A stretch of 64,000 bases of DNA from Nelumbo lutea (lineage: Eukaryota; Streptophyta; Magnoliopsida; Proteales; Nelumbonaceae). The stretch is taken from positions 70,714,383-70,778,382 of the forward strand of contig JAKGHH010000002.1 in the NCBI GenBank assembly GCA_022828595.1. Reading direction: 5' to 3'. The position numbers were made by a program, and so were the translations under genes. The notes under the pieces were generated by a model. The model was not told where the DNA came from and did no database searches. It saw nothing but the letters and a program-made list of their open reading frames with translations. This document shows, piece by piece, positions 1-13,600 of this stretch. Within the stretch, counting starts at the first letter, position 1; each line of letters starts with the position of its first letter.

Positions 1-1566
1 ACTTTTGCTCGTGGCGGAGATGATGGACCTGGTGCAAACATGAAGTTGAATGTTGGTTCTCAGGGAGCAGAGAGAAAACGATTGAAAGGGAAGAAGCAGA
101 TGGACTTGGTGTGCCATGATTTTTTCACAATGGCATGGTCCTGCATCAGTGGGCCAAAGGTGTTAGGGAAGGGTCTGAATTAGCTTTCTTTGATGGAAAG
201 GAGGAAAAGAGGTTGGAAGGAGAGGGAGGTGAAGAGGATGAGAAAATCTCAAGGAATGCTGCAAGTGATGGTGGAGGAGTTGGAAAAAAATGGCCTTGAT
301 AAGGACGCAGAGGAAAGGGAAGGAAATGAAGATGTTGAAGTAAATGAAATAAGGATCTACTAGAGGAGAAAATACAAAACAGTTCCTTTAGAGGATGGTT
401 CACAAACGGAAAAGGATGAAGATGATGAGATTGTGCTAGATGAGATTCATGAAGTTGAAAGAATGGATGATTTGGAAACGGTGATCAGCAAAGAGGTGGA
501 GGTAAGTAAAAGGTTGGGTTTATTCTTCTTAGGTGGAGAGGATTTTGCTAGGAAAGCTTTCTTGGATGTGGAAGAGGACCCAGGTGTGTTTTTGAAGGCC
601 AGTAAGAAGGACATAACAACTTCTGAGGCTCCTTCTACTGGGGGGGAGGATGACAGATTTTAGAAAGGAGCAAAATCTTGGCAATATAAGGGAGGTAGTA
701 TGACAGCAGAGCAAGTGTTTGCGAAGAATGCAGTCTTGGAGCTTGAAAGGGTGAATGAGAAGAATGGAGATAAAAAGATCGGTGAGGGTCATCCTAATGC
801 AATTAAATGATTTAGGCATAAAAAATTCAACAGATCTGTGCCAGTTTTGAAAATGTTTGCTAGACTGAAGGGGGTGGGGGGGGGGGTAGTGTGACAGCAG
901 AGTAAGTGTTCGAGAAAAATGAAGTCTTGGAGCTTGAAAGGGTGAATGAGAGGAATGGAGATAAAGAAATCGGTAAGGGTCATCCTAATGCAGTTAAAAG
1001 ATTTAGGCATAAAAAATTCAACAGATCTGTGCCAGTCAAAGGTGTTTGCTAGACTGAAAGGGGGTCTATTTGGGGTTGGAATCAATAAGAAGGTCAAGAG
1101 GACGAAGAATTGTAAAGAAAAAGCAAGAGGTTCCTAACGTTACTGTTGCAGGTTTGGGGTGAGTGAATTTTGTTCTCTTTTGGGTTGGAGATTTAGTCTG
1201 GGTGGTCTGTCTGGTTGGGTCTCTAGATGGAGAGTTGGGTGTCAAGTGTTGGGTCGGTTTGTCGTTCTATTTGGTTTTTGGGATGGGAGTGGTGTGCTTG
1301 AGGTTTGTTAGGGTGGGGTTGTTTTGTTCGGTTTGTGGTGATTTCTTATCACTGTTTGTATTTCTTTCTTTCTTCTTTCTTAATAATTTTTTTCTTTATT
1401 TATCTTCAAAAAAATATATCTCCAATGCTTTGGCAAATCACTTAGGTAATGTAAGTATCAAGTATGGCTATCGTATAATTTCTTTATTTATCTTCAGCCA
1501 ACTTTCCTTGGCTTCTAAGTATAATTTCTTGTTTTCTTATTAATCCCTCATACTTCTGTTGTATAG
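1..1566 (+). other. Intron left of exon a; purine-rich, possible LINE ORF1 remnant
   Basis: No TatD exon is visible here. Bases 1-1130 are purine-rich, with short open stretches rich in Lys, Glu and Gly on the + strand. They resemble the low-complexity tail of a plant LINE first ORF, but no CCHC knuckle or endonuclease motif confirms it. A tandem duplication lies at 695-1066. From 1140 to 1566 I see only T-rich intron-like sequence. Confidence 0.4.
695..1066 (+). repeat. Tandem duplication, unit about 191 bp, two copies
   Basis: Units at about 695-875 and 886-1066 share the run from GTAGT(A/G)TGACAGCAGAG to TGTTTGCTAGACTGAA, with scattered substitutions and small indels. A poly-G run (GGGGGTGGGGGGGGGG-like) sits at the unit boundary. 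The second unit stays open longer (through GHPNAV and RFRHKKFN), while the first has a TGA at the equivalent place. Confidence 0.85.
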
Positions 1567-1637
1567 GTGGTGGCAGTTGGTGAATGTGGATTAGACTATG
1601 ACAGGCTTCACTTTTGCCCATCTGAAATTCAGAAGAA
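1567..1637 (+). CDS. TatD-like exon a (first in window)
   Basis: Acceptor TTGTATAG precedes 1567 and donor GTATGC follows 1637. It encodes [18 protein letters not shown] and a few more residues, including the glutamate metal ligand. It ends in phase 2 and joins exon b to restore an IQKKYFEKQ stretch. Confidence 0.92.
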
Positions 1638-4600
1638 GTATGCTCAAAACTTGATGAATTTCAGTAGGAAATTTTTTTTTCTTCTAATACTAATTCTTTT
1701 TTATTGCATGATTTTTCTTTAACCGTATACCATTACCAAAAAGAAAAATTTCAGTTTATGTGATTCTTTCTTGTTTATTTCTTCATGTTTTCATAACTAG
1801 ATATTTTGAGAAGCAGTTTGAATTAGCAGATGCCATGAAGTTACCCATGTTTCTGCACATGCGCGCAGCTGCTAAAGATTTTTGTGACATTCTATCACGA
1901 AATAAAGAGAGGTGAATTTTTAGAACCTTATGAATTTTCCTAATATCAATTTCATAATTTGCTCTTGTATACAAGGGAAAAATCTACAATAAGTGCACTG
2001 AAAAAAATGTTATAATTGTAAAAGTGAGTATCAAGGGACATGATCACAAGTAGATGGGGGGCCATATAAGTCATGGAGGGAGTCAAACATACTGTATGAT
2101 CACAAGTAGATGGGGGGCCATATAAGTCGACATTCCCTCCATGATCGCAAGTACATGGAGGGAGTCAAAACATACTGTATGGTTGGAGCTGTTGGCAGCG
2201 GCACAAGTAGATGGGGGGCCATATAAGTCATAGTAGAAGTTAACTGTGTGACCCTCTCTACCACAATGTGAGCATTCACTAATTGATCCATGTCCACCAC
2301 CACCTCTAGTACCACCCCTTATACCTCCTACTTCTCTTCCCTCGCCATAGCCACCTCTAGGCCCACAACCAAAACCTCTTGTAGCACCTCCACCTCAGCC
2401 CCTAACTCATCGGCCTGCAAAACCTCCTCTAGAAATTACTAAGGCTGATTTCTCTGAGGTAGGAACATGGTCACTATAAGGAGTTGAAGCTCTCCTTATA
2501 TGGGAGAAAACTTCAGATAAGGAGGGGAGATCAATGCTGCCCAAGATTTGAGCCTTCACTGGTTCAAACTCAGACTTCAATCCTGACAGAAATCTTGCAA
2601 CATCAAGATGCTCCCTCTATTCTTGTTGCACCTTCAAGTCAGTGGACAGGGAGGAGCTGATAGACATTTAAGCTCATTTCTCAAGTTCTTCAATGAAGCA
2701 TGATATCTTCAATTATCCTCTTGTTAAGAGAAAAATAATCTTGTTATAATTGATATATTCTTGTGACATTATCTTGTCCAGAATATAATTGCTTAGCATG
2801 GTCCCAAATTTCCTTAGCTGTATTAAGGAACATAAGATTCACCTTGATGTGGTTCTCCATGCTATTCCATAAGGAAGTCATGATTTGAGCATTCTCTTGT
2901 AGCCACACATTATATCTTTTTGATCCATTCTTCAATGGACCCTTCTTAATATACTTCAACTTACCTCTTCCAATAAGAGACACCTCAAATGACTTAGCCC
3001 ATGGTATATAGTTGGTACATTGAGTTTTACTGTGGCCAACTGTGAATTCATTAGGTCTAATTGCACCACCACTGTAGGTTTAGGGTTACCACTTGATGAG
3101 GCCATAGGAAAATGTAAAAGGATCACTACACTTTTCTTGAACACAAAGGGAGCTTCACACACTTACCAACAGTCCACCAATACACCACAAACTACTACTC
3201 ACTTCACCACATTGAAGACTAAACACAGCTGCACCTAGGACATCTACAAATCTGCTCCTCTTCGAACTGCCGAGTGGAGGAAGCTTAGCAAACCATCACC
3301 AACTCACGAACAGCCACAACTTTAGGCATCAAAGCCTCATTTCCAAAGGGGTGACCAGTCCTTTGTTGGTCTCTTTTTCTTCCTACAAAGAGTAGAGAAT
3401 ATTCTCTACTTTCTAGGGCACAAAAGAGTGGTGTTAACAGTAACCGGCTCTGATACCATGTGCCAACCTGAAAGGAAAAGAAAAAGAGAAGAAAGAGAAG
3501 AGAAAGAAGAGGGAAGAAGAGATAGGAAGAAAGGGAGGAACAGTCAAGAGAAAATCAGTTACTCTCTTGACAGCCACCCTTTATATACTTCTATTCATTA
3601 CTGTCAAATGTACAACTATGAAAAAAGGGTCGACTATTAATAGTACCAGTCGACAAACAATAGGAAAAAGAAAAAAACTACCCCTGCCGACTTCAACAGA
3701 TTGTGAACAAATTGGGGATGAGGGTAGGAATGGGATGTTAGAAAATTTAGAAACTCATGTCTAAATATTATTGGAAATAATTTTCACAATTTTTTATATA
3801 ATATCTAAAGAAACTATATTAGTCGTAATTTGGAACTTAAGTGCGAAATGCAAACCCTAAGAAACTATTTGTTAGTAATTCAGTAATAATCAATAATGTT
3901 GTATTCTATGGTATATGTTCATAGTCACATCATTTTTTCCTTGTCTACACATCTAAAAGAAATGTGCATTTTATGGCAATTACCCAGTAAAATTGTTGTT
4001 TAGGTAACCACCTATTGATGAAAGCAGCATTGTTCTACAAATTGCCTAGGTAGCACTTCCCTGGTCATGGGCCAAGGTCTCATTGCCTATGTGATGTATT
4101 GACAACAAGAATTCTAACATCTGAACCTATTTTTACTTGCTAAATAGATGTTTTGACTCTGTACTGTTGCTGGATTTCTATTTTTGCCTACTTATAGTAT
4201 ATCCTTTTATGTGATATATCTAATGAAATGCTATCCGCTTGTTTGGCAGGTTCAGTGCCGGGGTTGCCCATTCATTCACTGGCAGTGCAGAAGATCGTGA
4301 CAAGCTCTTATCCTTCAATGATCTATTTATAGGTGAATATTTGTATGCTGTTAAGTTAGAATTCCATTTAATCCTTTGCATAATTTTAATGTTAGGACTG
4401 TATTCCTCCTTCCTTGGAAAATAAAAAGAAAAAAAAAAGGAAAAAGAAAAGGTTCACATTAGAAATTGGGTACTTAATTTTTTTTAATTTTCAATATATT
4501 TATTCACATCACTGTTGGTTAAAAAACAACAAGAAAATTGCTGCTTTTAGCCTAAAACCCCAAGATCTCCTGGATTACCCATTTGAACTTCCATCAAAAT

Positions 4601-7600
4601 TTAACTTTACCCTTTGTTGTGTTGCTGGTGCCCAAGAAGGCTGAAGAGCAGGCTGTCTGGTTGAAGAGTTTGACACTACTGACCAACCCCTTTGTATATC
4701 ATCCACTGAAAAATCTTTAAATAAGTCACTTACTTTCAGCCAATGTATGACCTTAATGGCTACACAGTCAATGCCCCCCGATGCTCAATGTAGTTCTTTG
4801 CCTACCCACGGTTGTTTCACTCACAAATCTTACTACATTGAAATCTCCCCCTAGACACCAAGGTCCTTCCCAAAGTCCCCTAAAATCCCCAAGCTCCACC
4901 CACAATTTATTCCTTTCTCTATATGAGTTTGGCCTGTAGACATTCGTGAGAACCCATTCAAATCCGTCCTACACACCCTTCAACTTAATAGAAACTGAGA
5001 ATCTGCCCACTAATTCTTCCAAACATTGAACTGCTTTTTATCACCCGGCCTCCACATTGTTATAATGCCCCCCGATGCACCCCAAGAGGGAGCAAAGCTC
5101 CAATTGATATTCCGCTCTCCCCACATGCTCCTTATCCATTTCTTGTCTACTTCCTGAATTTTGGATTCTTGGATTAGAACAAAATCCAGTCTCTCCTTCC
5201 TCAATAACTCTTTGATTGCTCCTCTTTTTTGTGGCACTTCCTAATCCCCTTGTATTCCAACTATTGATCTTCATGATCACATCACTGTTGGTTGGAAAAA
5301 CAACAAGAAAATTGTTGCTTAGGCAGGGCGACCCCCTTTCTCTTTTTCTATTTACTTTGATTGCTGATGCCCTAAGTAAATTGATTTCGAGAGCAAACTA
5401 TGTGCAGCTATTCAGGGGTTGGTTAGTTGGAGGGATAATGTTTTGATCACTTACAGTTTGTAGATGATATTCTTATTTTTTGTGATGGTGAAAGTAGGGA
5501 TGGAGTGGAAAATCTGAGGCTGGTTGTGAAACTCTTTGGGAAGATGTCTAACTTGAGGATTAATTGGTCAAAGAGCTTATTGGTTGGAACCAACATTAAA
5601 GAGGATGAAGTGAGGTTTTTGGCAAATTCCCTAGGTTGTGAGAAAGGAGAGTGGCCATTGAAACACTTGGGCTTACCCCTACGAGGCAACCATAGATCTG
5701 CTATTTTTTGGTCTTTAGTGGTGGAAAGGATCGAGAAATGCTTGGCAGGGTGGAAAAGGAACTATATCTCATTGGGGGGGGGAGAATAACTCTAATCAAG
5801 TCTACCTTAGCAAATCTTCTAGTGTACTACATGTTAGTGTCTAGGATGCCACAAATGATAGTGAGGAAAATTGAAAAAATCATGAGGGATTTTCTTTGGG
5901 AGCCAGGGGAAAAAAGGAGGATCATTTGGTTAGATGGGAAAAGGTGATGAAATTGAAGGTGGAAGGGGGTTTGGAAATTGGTAGTGTTAGGCTGAAGAAT
6001 CAGGCTCTGCTTTGCAAATGGCTTTGGAGGTTTCCAAATGAAAACGAGAAATTATGGCACAAAGTTGTTGCAAAGCATTCATGGCATGTCGAGCAACGGA
6101 TGGGATGTTGGATGTCTCTGTAGGGCTACCTTGGCTGCTCCCTAGAAGGCCATCCATGATGTTCTCCCTACCTTCCTAAATCATATCAGGTACGACTTGT
6201 CTTCTGTAGTAAAATCAGATTTTGGGAGGATGTTTTGATTGGAGATACTCCTCTAGGTGAGAATTTTCCTTCTCTTTGTGATCTGTCCAGGTTCAAGGGT
6301 AGGCCTATTTCAGATTTCCTAAGTCAACCATCTCACCTTCCAGGGTTGAATTGGAACTTTGGCTTTAATAGGAACCTTAGAGAGTCTGAACTTCTTGCAG
6401 TGTCCGGGCTGTTAGGATTGCTGAATTCAGTATTCTTGGGAGAAGGTGGGTTAGATTCTAGGATTTGGGGTCCTAATTCTGATGGGTTGTTTTCTTGTAA
6501 TCCCTTCTACAATCATTGGTTGCTATTCACTCTTCTCATCCTTTCCCAGTCAAAGAAATTTGGTGCCCTCCTACTCCCCCTAAAATCAGTACTTTTTGTT
6601 GGGAAGTATTTCATGGTTGTATTAATACCTTTGATGTACTTCAAGGAAAAGATCAAATTGGTGCTTGTCCCCCAACTGGTGTGTCCTGTGTAAGTTGAGT
6701 GGCGAAACTGCTTTCCACCTTCTAATATCTTGCCCTTTTGTCAGTTTTATTTTGAATGGGTTTACTTCCCTTTTTGGGTGCAGGTGGTCTTCTCCTGACA
6801 GGTTGGAAGGTTTATTCAGCCCTAATGGTATTAGTGGCATGAAAAGGAGGGGTAGGATTCTATGGAGGTGTACTACAGCAGCGCTACTTTGGACTGTTTG
6901 GGAGGAAAGAAATGCAAGAATATTTGAAGGAAAAGAAAAATGTAAGGAAGCATTAGTCGAAACAATAACATTGAGGGTGGCACATTGGGTAAAAAGCTTG
7001 AAGTTGTTTTCAGCTTTTAAGGTTGACGACTTTTTAGGGTGTTTGGGGACTTATTGCTGCCTCCTCATCTACGAGACAACAGTTTTTTGAGGCATGCTCT
7101 CCTCCAACAGATGGTTGGAAGAAGCTGAACTTTGACAGGAGTTGTGTGGGTAATCCATTAGAGATGAAAATGGAAACATTATTGCTATGCACTCCGGTCT
7201 TGTGGAGCAGGGTGATGTGGTAAGGGCAGAGTTTCTAGCTGCAGCATATAGGGTTGAGAAGGCTAAAGAGTTGGGTATTAATAGACTGATCATCGAGGGA
7301 GACTAAAAAACTGTGATAAAATGGTTGCGGAAAGGGGAAGGGGTGACATGGCTGTTGACGGATGAATTCCAAAGACTTAAATGGATGTCAAGGAACATGT
7401 CAATCTAGGTGGGATGGGTTAGGAGATCTGCCAACAGTTTGGCAGATAGCTTAGCAAAGCAAGGGGTTCAAAGAACACATGTTTTTGGCACATTTGTAAT
7501 TCTGTTCCGGGGCAGCTTACTAAAGCTGGCTTCTTTCACAACTTCTTGTTGTATCCTAAAGTTTTCTAATGAAATCTTTGCAAAGTTATTGATCAATATA

Positions 7601-10600
7601 TATATATATATACTCTTGGAATATTTCTCTCTCATATTACAATCTTCTCATCATCTTCTCTTTTACACATGGTCTCTAAACTTCGTTTCTGAAAGAAGAA
7701 ATTGTTGGATGTAGAGGGAAGGGAAAGAAGGCATCTATAGGTGAGGTATTTTACTCAGTTGATTATGGTTTCATTTCTAAAGTAAGTTGCTTTGACAAAT
7801 GTACAAGGACCAAGCCATCGATAGCCTTGTTCTTTAAATTTTCTGACTATGGGTACCTACAAATGCAGATATAAAGACTGGAAAAAGGGATACAAATTGT
7901 TTACAATACAATTGTTTAATTTGATTAACTATGATTCCTTTCCTAAAACATGATTTGGATGAGTAATGTCTTCTTCAGTTGGATTTTTTAATCTGGCTGG
8001 TTACAGATTACTGTGAAAGAAGAAAAATGAGGAGATTTGTAGCCCAGGAAGCGTTTGTACCAAACATTATGCCTGTAAAAAGGAGGGATATGATGTTGTA
8101 AAGTTTTTTCCTCGTATTCTGTATTTCTCATGTGTGCAAATTTTAGATATGAAAAGAAATGCAAATAGAATTCTTGTTTAAAGATTTTTTTAGTTGTTTT
8201 GGTTTGCTCTGTACATTTATTTATATATGTTAGAACCAAAGGTTTTTCTCCTGCCTCTTTGCATAGATGTAATCAAGGGGACCATCTTCACAGTCTCTTG
8301 TTTTCACATTTAGTATGTCTTTAAGTATCTTTGCTGAAACAGATTTTACCTCTGATTCTTTGTCTCTGTATTTACTTATTTTTGTGGTACTAAATAGGTG
8401 TAAATGGTTGCTCCTTGAAGACAGTGGAAAATCTTGAGGTGGTAAGGGGCATTCCTGTGGAAAGAATGATGATAGAGACAGATTCACCATATTGTGAAAT
8501 CAAGAATGCTCATGCTGGGATTAATTTTGTAAAGTCAGTATGGCCTTCTAAGAAGAAAGAAAAGTATGACCAAGATTGCATAGTTAAAGGCCGTAACGAA
8601 CCTTGTTTAGTTCGGTATGCAGAAATACTTCCCTCATGGTGCCTTATAAATTGGATTCATTTCCTAGCATTATTTCCAGATGGATATATTATTCTCTTGG
8701 AATTTTGTAAAGAAAACCTATATAATTTTCAAAACATTTTGATTATTATGTCTGAATGTTTGACATCTGTCAAGAACCATCCTTAGCAGTAAAGATGGAT
8801 TCTATGCAGGGCTGGTTTTCACCATAGTTTGCCACATTATATTTACAATGTCTTCTTTGATCTCATATTAATGATACCACATCAATGAGCATCCCAAAAT
8901 TCCAAATATCAATCATATATCTTTAAAATGTTTCCAGATATGAAAGGAATGCTTGCTTGCAATAACCATCTCCCAGAGCATGTGCAAGTGTTTCCAAATT
9001 TTCACAGCTACTTGGACTTGTTCATTAAATGGATGGGTCTGACCACGTGGACCTTGACCTCCTTTTTATGTGCCTACTTGGATCTATTCCACCAAATGAT
9101 GTTTCTCATTGTTTGGTCCATCTCCTCGATAATTTTTCTCCTTTGCTCCAACACCTTTGCCACCAATGCTGGAAGAAACAAAAGTGGCAAGAACTAAATT
9201 TGCAAAATGTGTAGCACTCCTGACTGAAGTAAATGTCATTCCCTGGAAAGGAATCTTTCTTCTGCTCAGTGCGTCGGACAAGTTCCCTTGAAGCCATACC
9301 TACATGTCTATTGACCTAAAGTTATCTTTCACTGAGAAGGCTTAGGTATCTGGATAAGTCTGGCACCCCTATGTCCTAAGGCATGTCAGTTACATCAGTT
9401 GAGGATCTTCTCCCAAGTCTCAACATTAAAGACCTTGTTACTCATAAATAATAATAATAAATAAAATTAAGACCTTGTTATACAAAGACTAGAATATGCC
9501 TCGTGCCAAGAATCACACAAGAACATCTTATTTTTTCTTTAGGCTCCGTTTGGGAAGAGTGCAAGTGCTGGTTCAGTGCATATAATCTCCCACGAGTGTA
9601 TACTTGAGGTATTGTGAAGAGGTGGTGTTTGCATTAGTTGTGGTGTTTCTGGTATGTGTTTCTTCAGCCCATGTATTGTTCTTGCTGTGGCATCTTGGTT
9701 GCAAAGATCATAGTTAGGTTTTCACTTACCTTTGTTGGCATATGAGAACTCGTTATCAGTCCATGTTTGAGGTGTGTTAAATTACTTCTGTGGCTCTTAT
9801 CCTTAGTTGAAATTAACCTTATTGCGATATGGTTTAATCTACTATCTACTATGTTGAAGCCTTGGGAACTGGTTGTAATTGTTGCCTTCAAGGTGTTTGA
9901 TTGCTGGTCTATGACAGCAGTGTTTTGAAGTTCTTTCTACTGCATCTGTGTTATTCTTTTGGATCGAATGGCTCAAGTGCAAGGGTATATGTGGTGGTCT
10001 GGGAGTACTGCTGAGTGTTCAGGACCTATTTTTTCACTGGTTAGTTGACTGATTGGATTGTAAAGACCAGTCCACTGTTTTTTGATGAAGACAAATCAAG
10101 TTCCGATCCTTGGTTTAGGGTGTTTTTTGTTAATTTTTTCAGGGCAGTATACTGTTGTTTTTGGGGTTTCTTTTGGTGGTCTTGTCTGGTGTGTTTTTGG
10201 ACACCCTGCAGGTGTTTGATCTTTGGTCAGTAAGGGAGGATGTGTGGAGTTACAAAGGAGTGTTGTTACTGTTTGTCTTCAGCCCTTGGTTTGCTGCCAA
10301 TTACTTGCCATTGTGGGATAGTTTTAACATCTTATGGACATCATAACCACTTGTCATTGAGATATTTCAACGGCTTTAGAAGGTGCTATCACCTCTGCAA
10401 CAAAGTAGGGCATATTGAATCTACTGAAGGAACAGTTGTTGGAAGGATATGGTAAGGAACTTCAGCAACATGAGGAGACCTCAATCACTCCTATTAGCTT
10501 TTGTCTCCAATTAAGGTAACCAGGTCTCAGGTTTCCATGCGTCTACCCCTATGCAGTTCCCTTGGATCATTGATTCTGGGGCAGCGGGCCACAAGCCATA

Positions 10601-13600
10601 TGGCCGGTAAGCCAACATTATTTTCTTCATATCATTTGCTGTCAGGGAGAGATAGGGTGAGGCTGGTTGATGATTTTCATTCTATTGTTGCTGGTCAAGG
10701 AACTGTATCTTTCAGGTGGAATTAACTTGAGCTATATTTATCATGTTCCTAAATTTCCTATCAATCTTTTGCCGATTAGTAGTATTACCCAATCTTTGAA
10801 TTGTTTTATGATCTTTTTTTTCCAATTCGTGTGGTTTCTACGATTTGACTTTGGGGAGGATGATTGGTAAAGGATGAGTGGTGGATGGTCTATATATTTT
10901 GGAAGATGCAGATGGTCTAACGGCAAATACTCCTACTATAATGAATTAGTCTTCCAGTTCTTGTAATGAAACCTAAATAATGTTATGGCATTGTTGCCTT
11001 AGTCATCTGCCATTCTCTTCTTTAAAAGTGTTGTTTCCGGAATTGTTTGAGTCTATGACCTTGTCATTTCTTGTTAGACAGTTTTGTATGCCCTTATCTC
11101 CAATCAGTTTGATGTACTTATGACAATTATTGTAAATGAATAAAGTACATATTTGATTCATGTTCCTGTGGTGTGTTTCTGTGTAATACCCTTAAATCGA
11201 ACATTTATGAGACTTGTGTTGGTTTAGAATATTCACAGCCGTTGGATAAGTCTGGAGAGATTCATCCTGCTAAGGCTGACACTAATGTGCCGCCAAGTTG
11301 GTTGGGGTGGCCTGTCTCTACCACCAGGGTGAGACCTGAGGTACATGCAGTGTAGGATTAATTGAATCTTTGAACCGAACAAGATTTTCAGCATTGCCCT
11401 AGACCTTGGAGATTGATGGTCAAAACTGGAAAGTTACACCTGACCCCTAGACTCGATTATGATACTGCACTAGGTGTCGGATTGTGCTATCTTTGATATG
11501 ACAATCAGTGAGATCCTTAGCAGGGTCAAAACTTGGGTATGTTGGGACAGTCTGAGAATTCATCTGAGTGGGTGATCATAGTGATAGGATCAACCCCTTT
11601 GTCGGACATATGTAATGATCAGGGATGCACTCTCTAATGGAAACCAAGACTGCCGGCAACTGATTTCAATCGTTGAGATTTGTTTTGCAAAATATATTTT
11701 ATATGAGATATAAAAGTATATATATTACGGTTTTTAAACGTTTGCAAAATGTTTTAATTCCCGGGATCCATGTAAGTGGAGAGTGTAGCGCTGTTCCTTG
11801 CAGCCGAGGGAGAGGTTCTCTCTTGTCGGGTAGTGTTTGATCATTACGGGCTGAGAGGTTAAGTGTAAGACCATTGGGGGTAATACCTGATGGGCTAATC
11901 TTACATTTGCCCACAGTCCCTGGGTGTTACAAGGTAGCTTGGCCCATGGACCACTTAGAGTAAGTGTTGGGCCCATAGAGCCCATGCGATGGATTTCAGG
12001 GGGTGCACTGTCAGTTGGGCAACAATTTGGAAGGCCAAGTGAGCACATAGCCTTATTGGGCCTAAAGCCCATTTCGAACTGGGCTGATTTGATCAGCTTA
12101 ATAAGGGGCGAATTCTGATATTAGATTACCAGATAGGATTGGGTCTTAACCCTATCCACTCAGAGAGTCCAGACTTGAATGTGATTCAGATCTGGAAACC
12201 TCCTAATAGGATTAGGAGATGGCTGATCTAATCTGCAGATAAGATAAGGATTTACCCTTATCACTTAAGGGGAATTCTGATCCGAATATGATTTGTATCA
12301 GCAACTCCTAATGGGATTAGGAGTTGATCCCTTTAAGCTTATAAAAGGAGGAGGGGGCGGCAGCCTTTAGAAGACACATATTCACATTCTCTTCAGAGCT
12401 GAAATCACAGAAGAAATAATTCAGTACCTCTGTGCAAATTCTTTCTTGCCGCCTCCTTCCTGCCGCCTCTAGATCTACCAGTTCGATCTCCTCTTGTCAG
12501 TAGGAGTGATCAAGATTAGATCTTGATATCAGTCCTTTGTGAAAGGGCTAATTAGAAGTAGTGCTCACGTGCTATCTAGTTGATTCTTGCGAAAGATCCG
12601 GTTCTTGTGAAGAACGCTGTTGATTTTGCTTCATTTTGCATTGCGCCATCTTTAGTGGGAGCAATTTTTGGTTCCTTCCTTGGGTGTGAACACCTCAATT
12701 GGGAGATACTATTTATCCGTATCAGGTATATCCCTCTCCTACTGTTTTTGTTCAGATCTGGTTCGGTTCTTGGTTCAATATTGATCCTTGAAAAATATGA
12801 TTTTTCTAAAATAGGGAATACGATTCCCAATAGGATGAAGAAATTTTTTTGAAATTCACCCATTCTATTCCACAAGATTCGGGCGTCCATACGATGGATA
12901 TCTCATCCCTTCAGTGGTATCCGAGCCAGGTTCAAATCTTGAACCGAATTGGATGAAATCTGAACTTGCGCAAATGGGCAGAAGGCGTTCTACCCGATTT
13001 GCGCAATTATAAGGTTTTTCTAGAAAATTTGTTTCCAGTTGATGGGCAATTAATCTAAAATTAAATTTTATAAATTTGATTATTATTTATAATTGTTCTT
13101 TATAATTTTCTTGATTTATGGGCTATTTGTACACATGGAGATCGAAATCTTGATTGGCGTAGGGAACCTGCGATTTTGCAGTTTCTTGTTTATTTTTATT
13201 ACATTTGGTCTGTAATTTTTTTTTTTTAATTTTTAGACTAAATGTATAGGCATTCGATCTGATGTAATTATAATAGAAATTAGGTTTTCTATTTATTTTA
13301 TTTTGGATCGAAGATGGCGGCGCATGGAAGGAGATTTCGCAGATGGGAAAATCGCTATCTGCGATTTGCAGTTTATGAAACTGCAAACTGTGATCTAACC
13401 TCTGTTTTACAGGATGGATTGTGCGAACAACCCTATCTGATTGATTCTTGATTTTCTTTTATCAGTATTTAATTTCAGATTAATTTCTTGAATTAAATTT
13501 TTAATTAAAGATCAAACCCTAGACCCATTCGAACCAGATTGGTCCAAACTGGTTGGACCGAATCTAGGGTTCGATCAAGGCTGAATGTTAGCCCTATTTC

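Noticed and set aside
1163..1543. 126-codon frame encoding a hydrophobic, membrane-like protein
   Set aside because: GT-rich and T-rich sequence gives Val/Leu/Phe by composition; it overlaps intron sequence before exon a and has no conserved motif.
5278..7600. Simple twin-priming inversion of one LINE
   Set aside because: The inverted piece contains RNase H sequence that lies 3' of the RT in the plus-strand piece, so a single uninterrupted RNA template does not explain it.
11734..12072. 112-codon minus-strand frame in the Copia-B LTR
   Set aside because: Lies within LTR sequence and has no protein resemblance.
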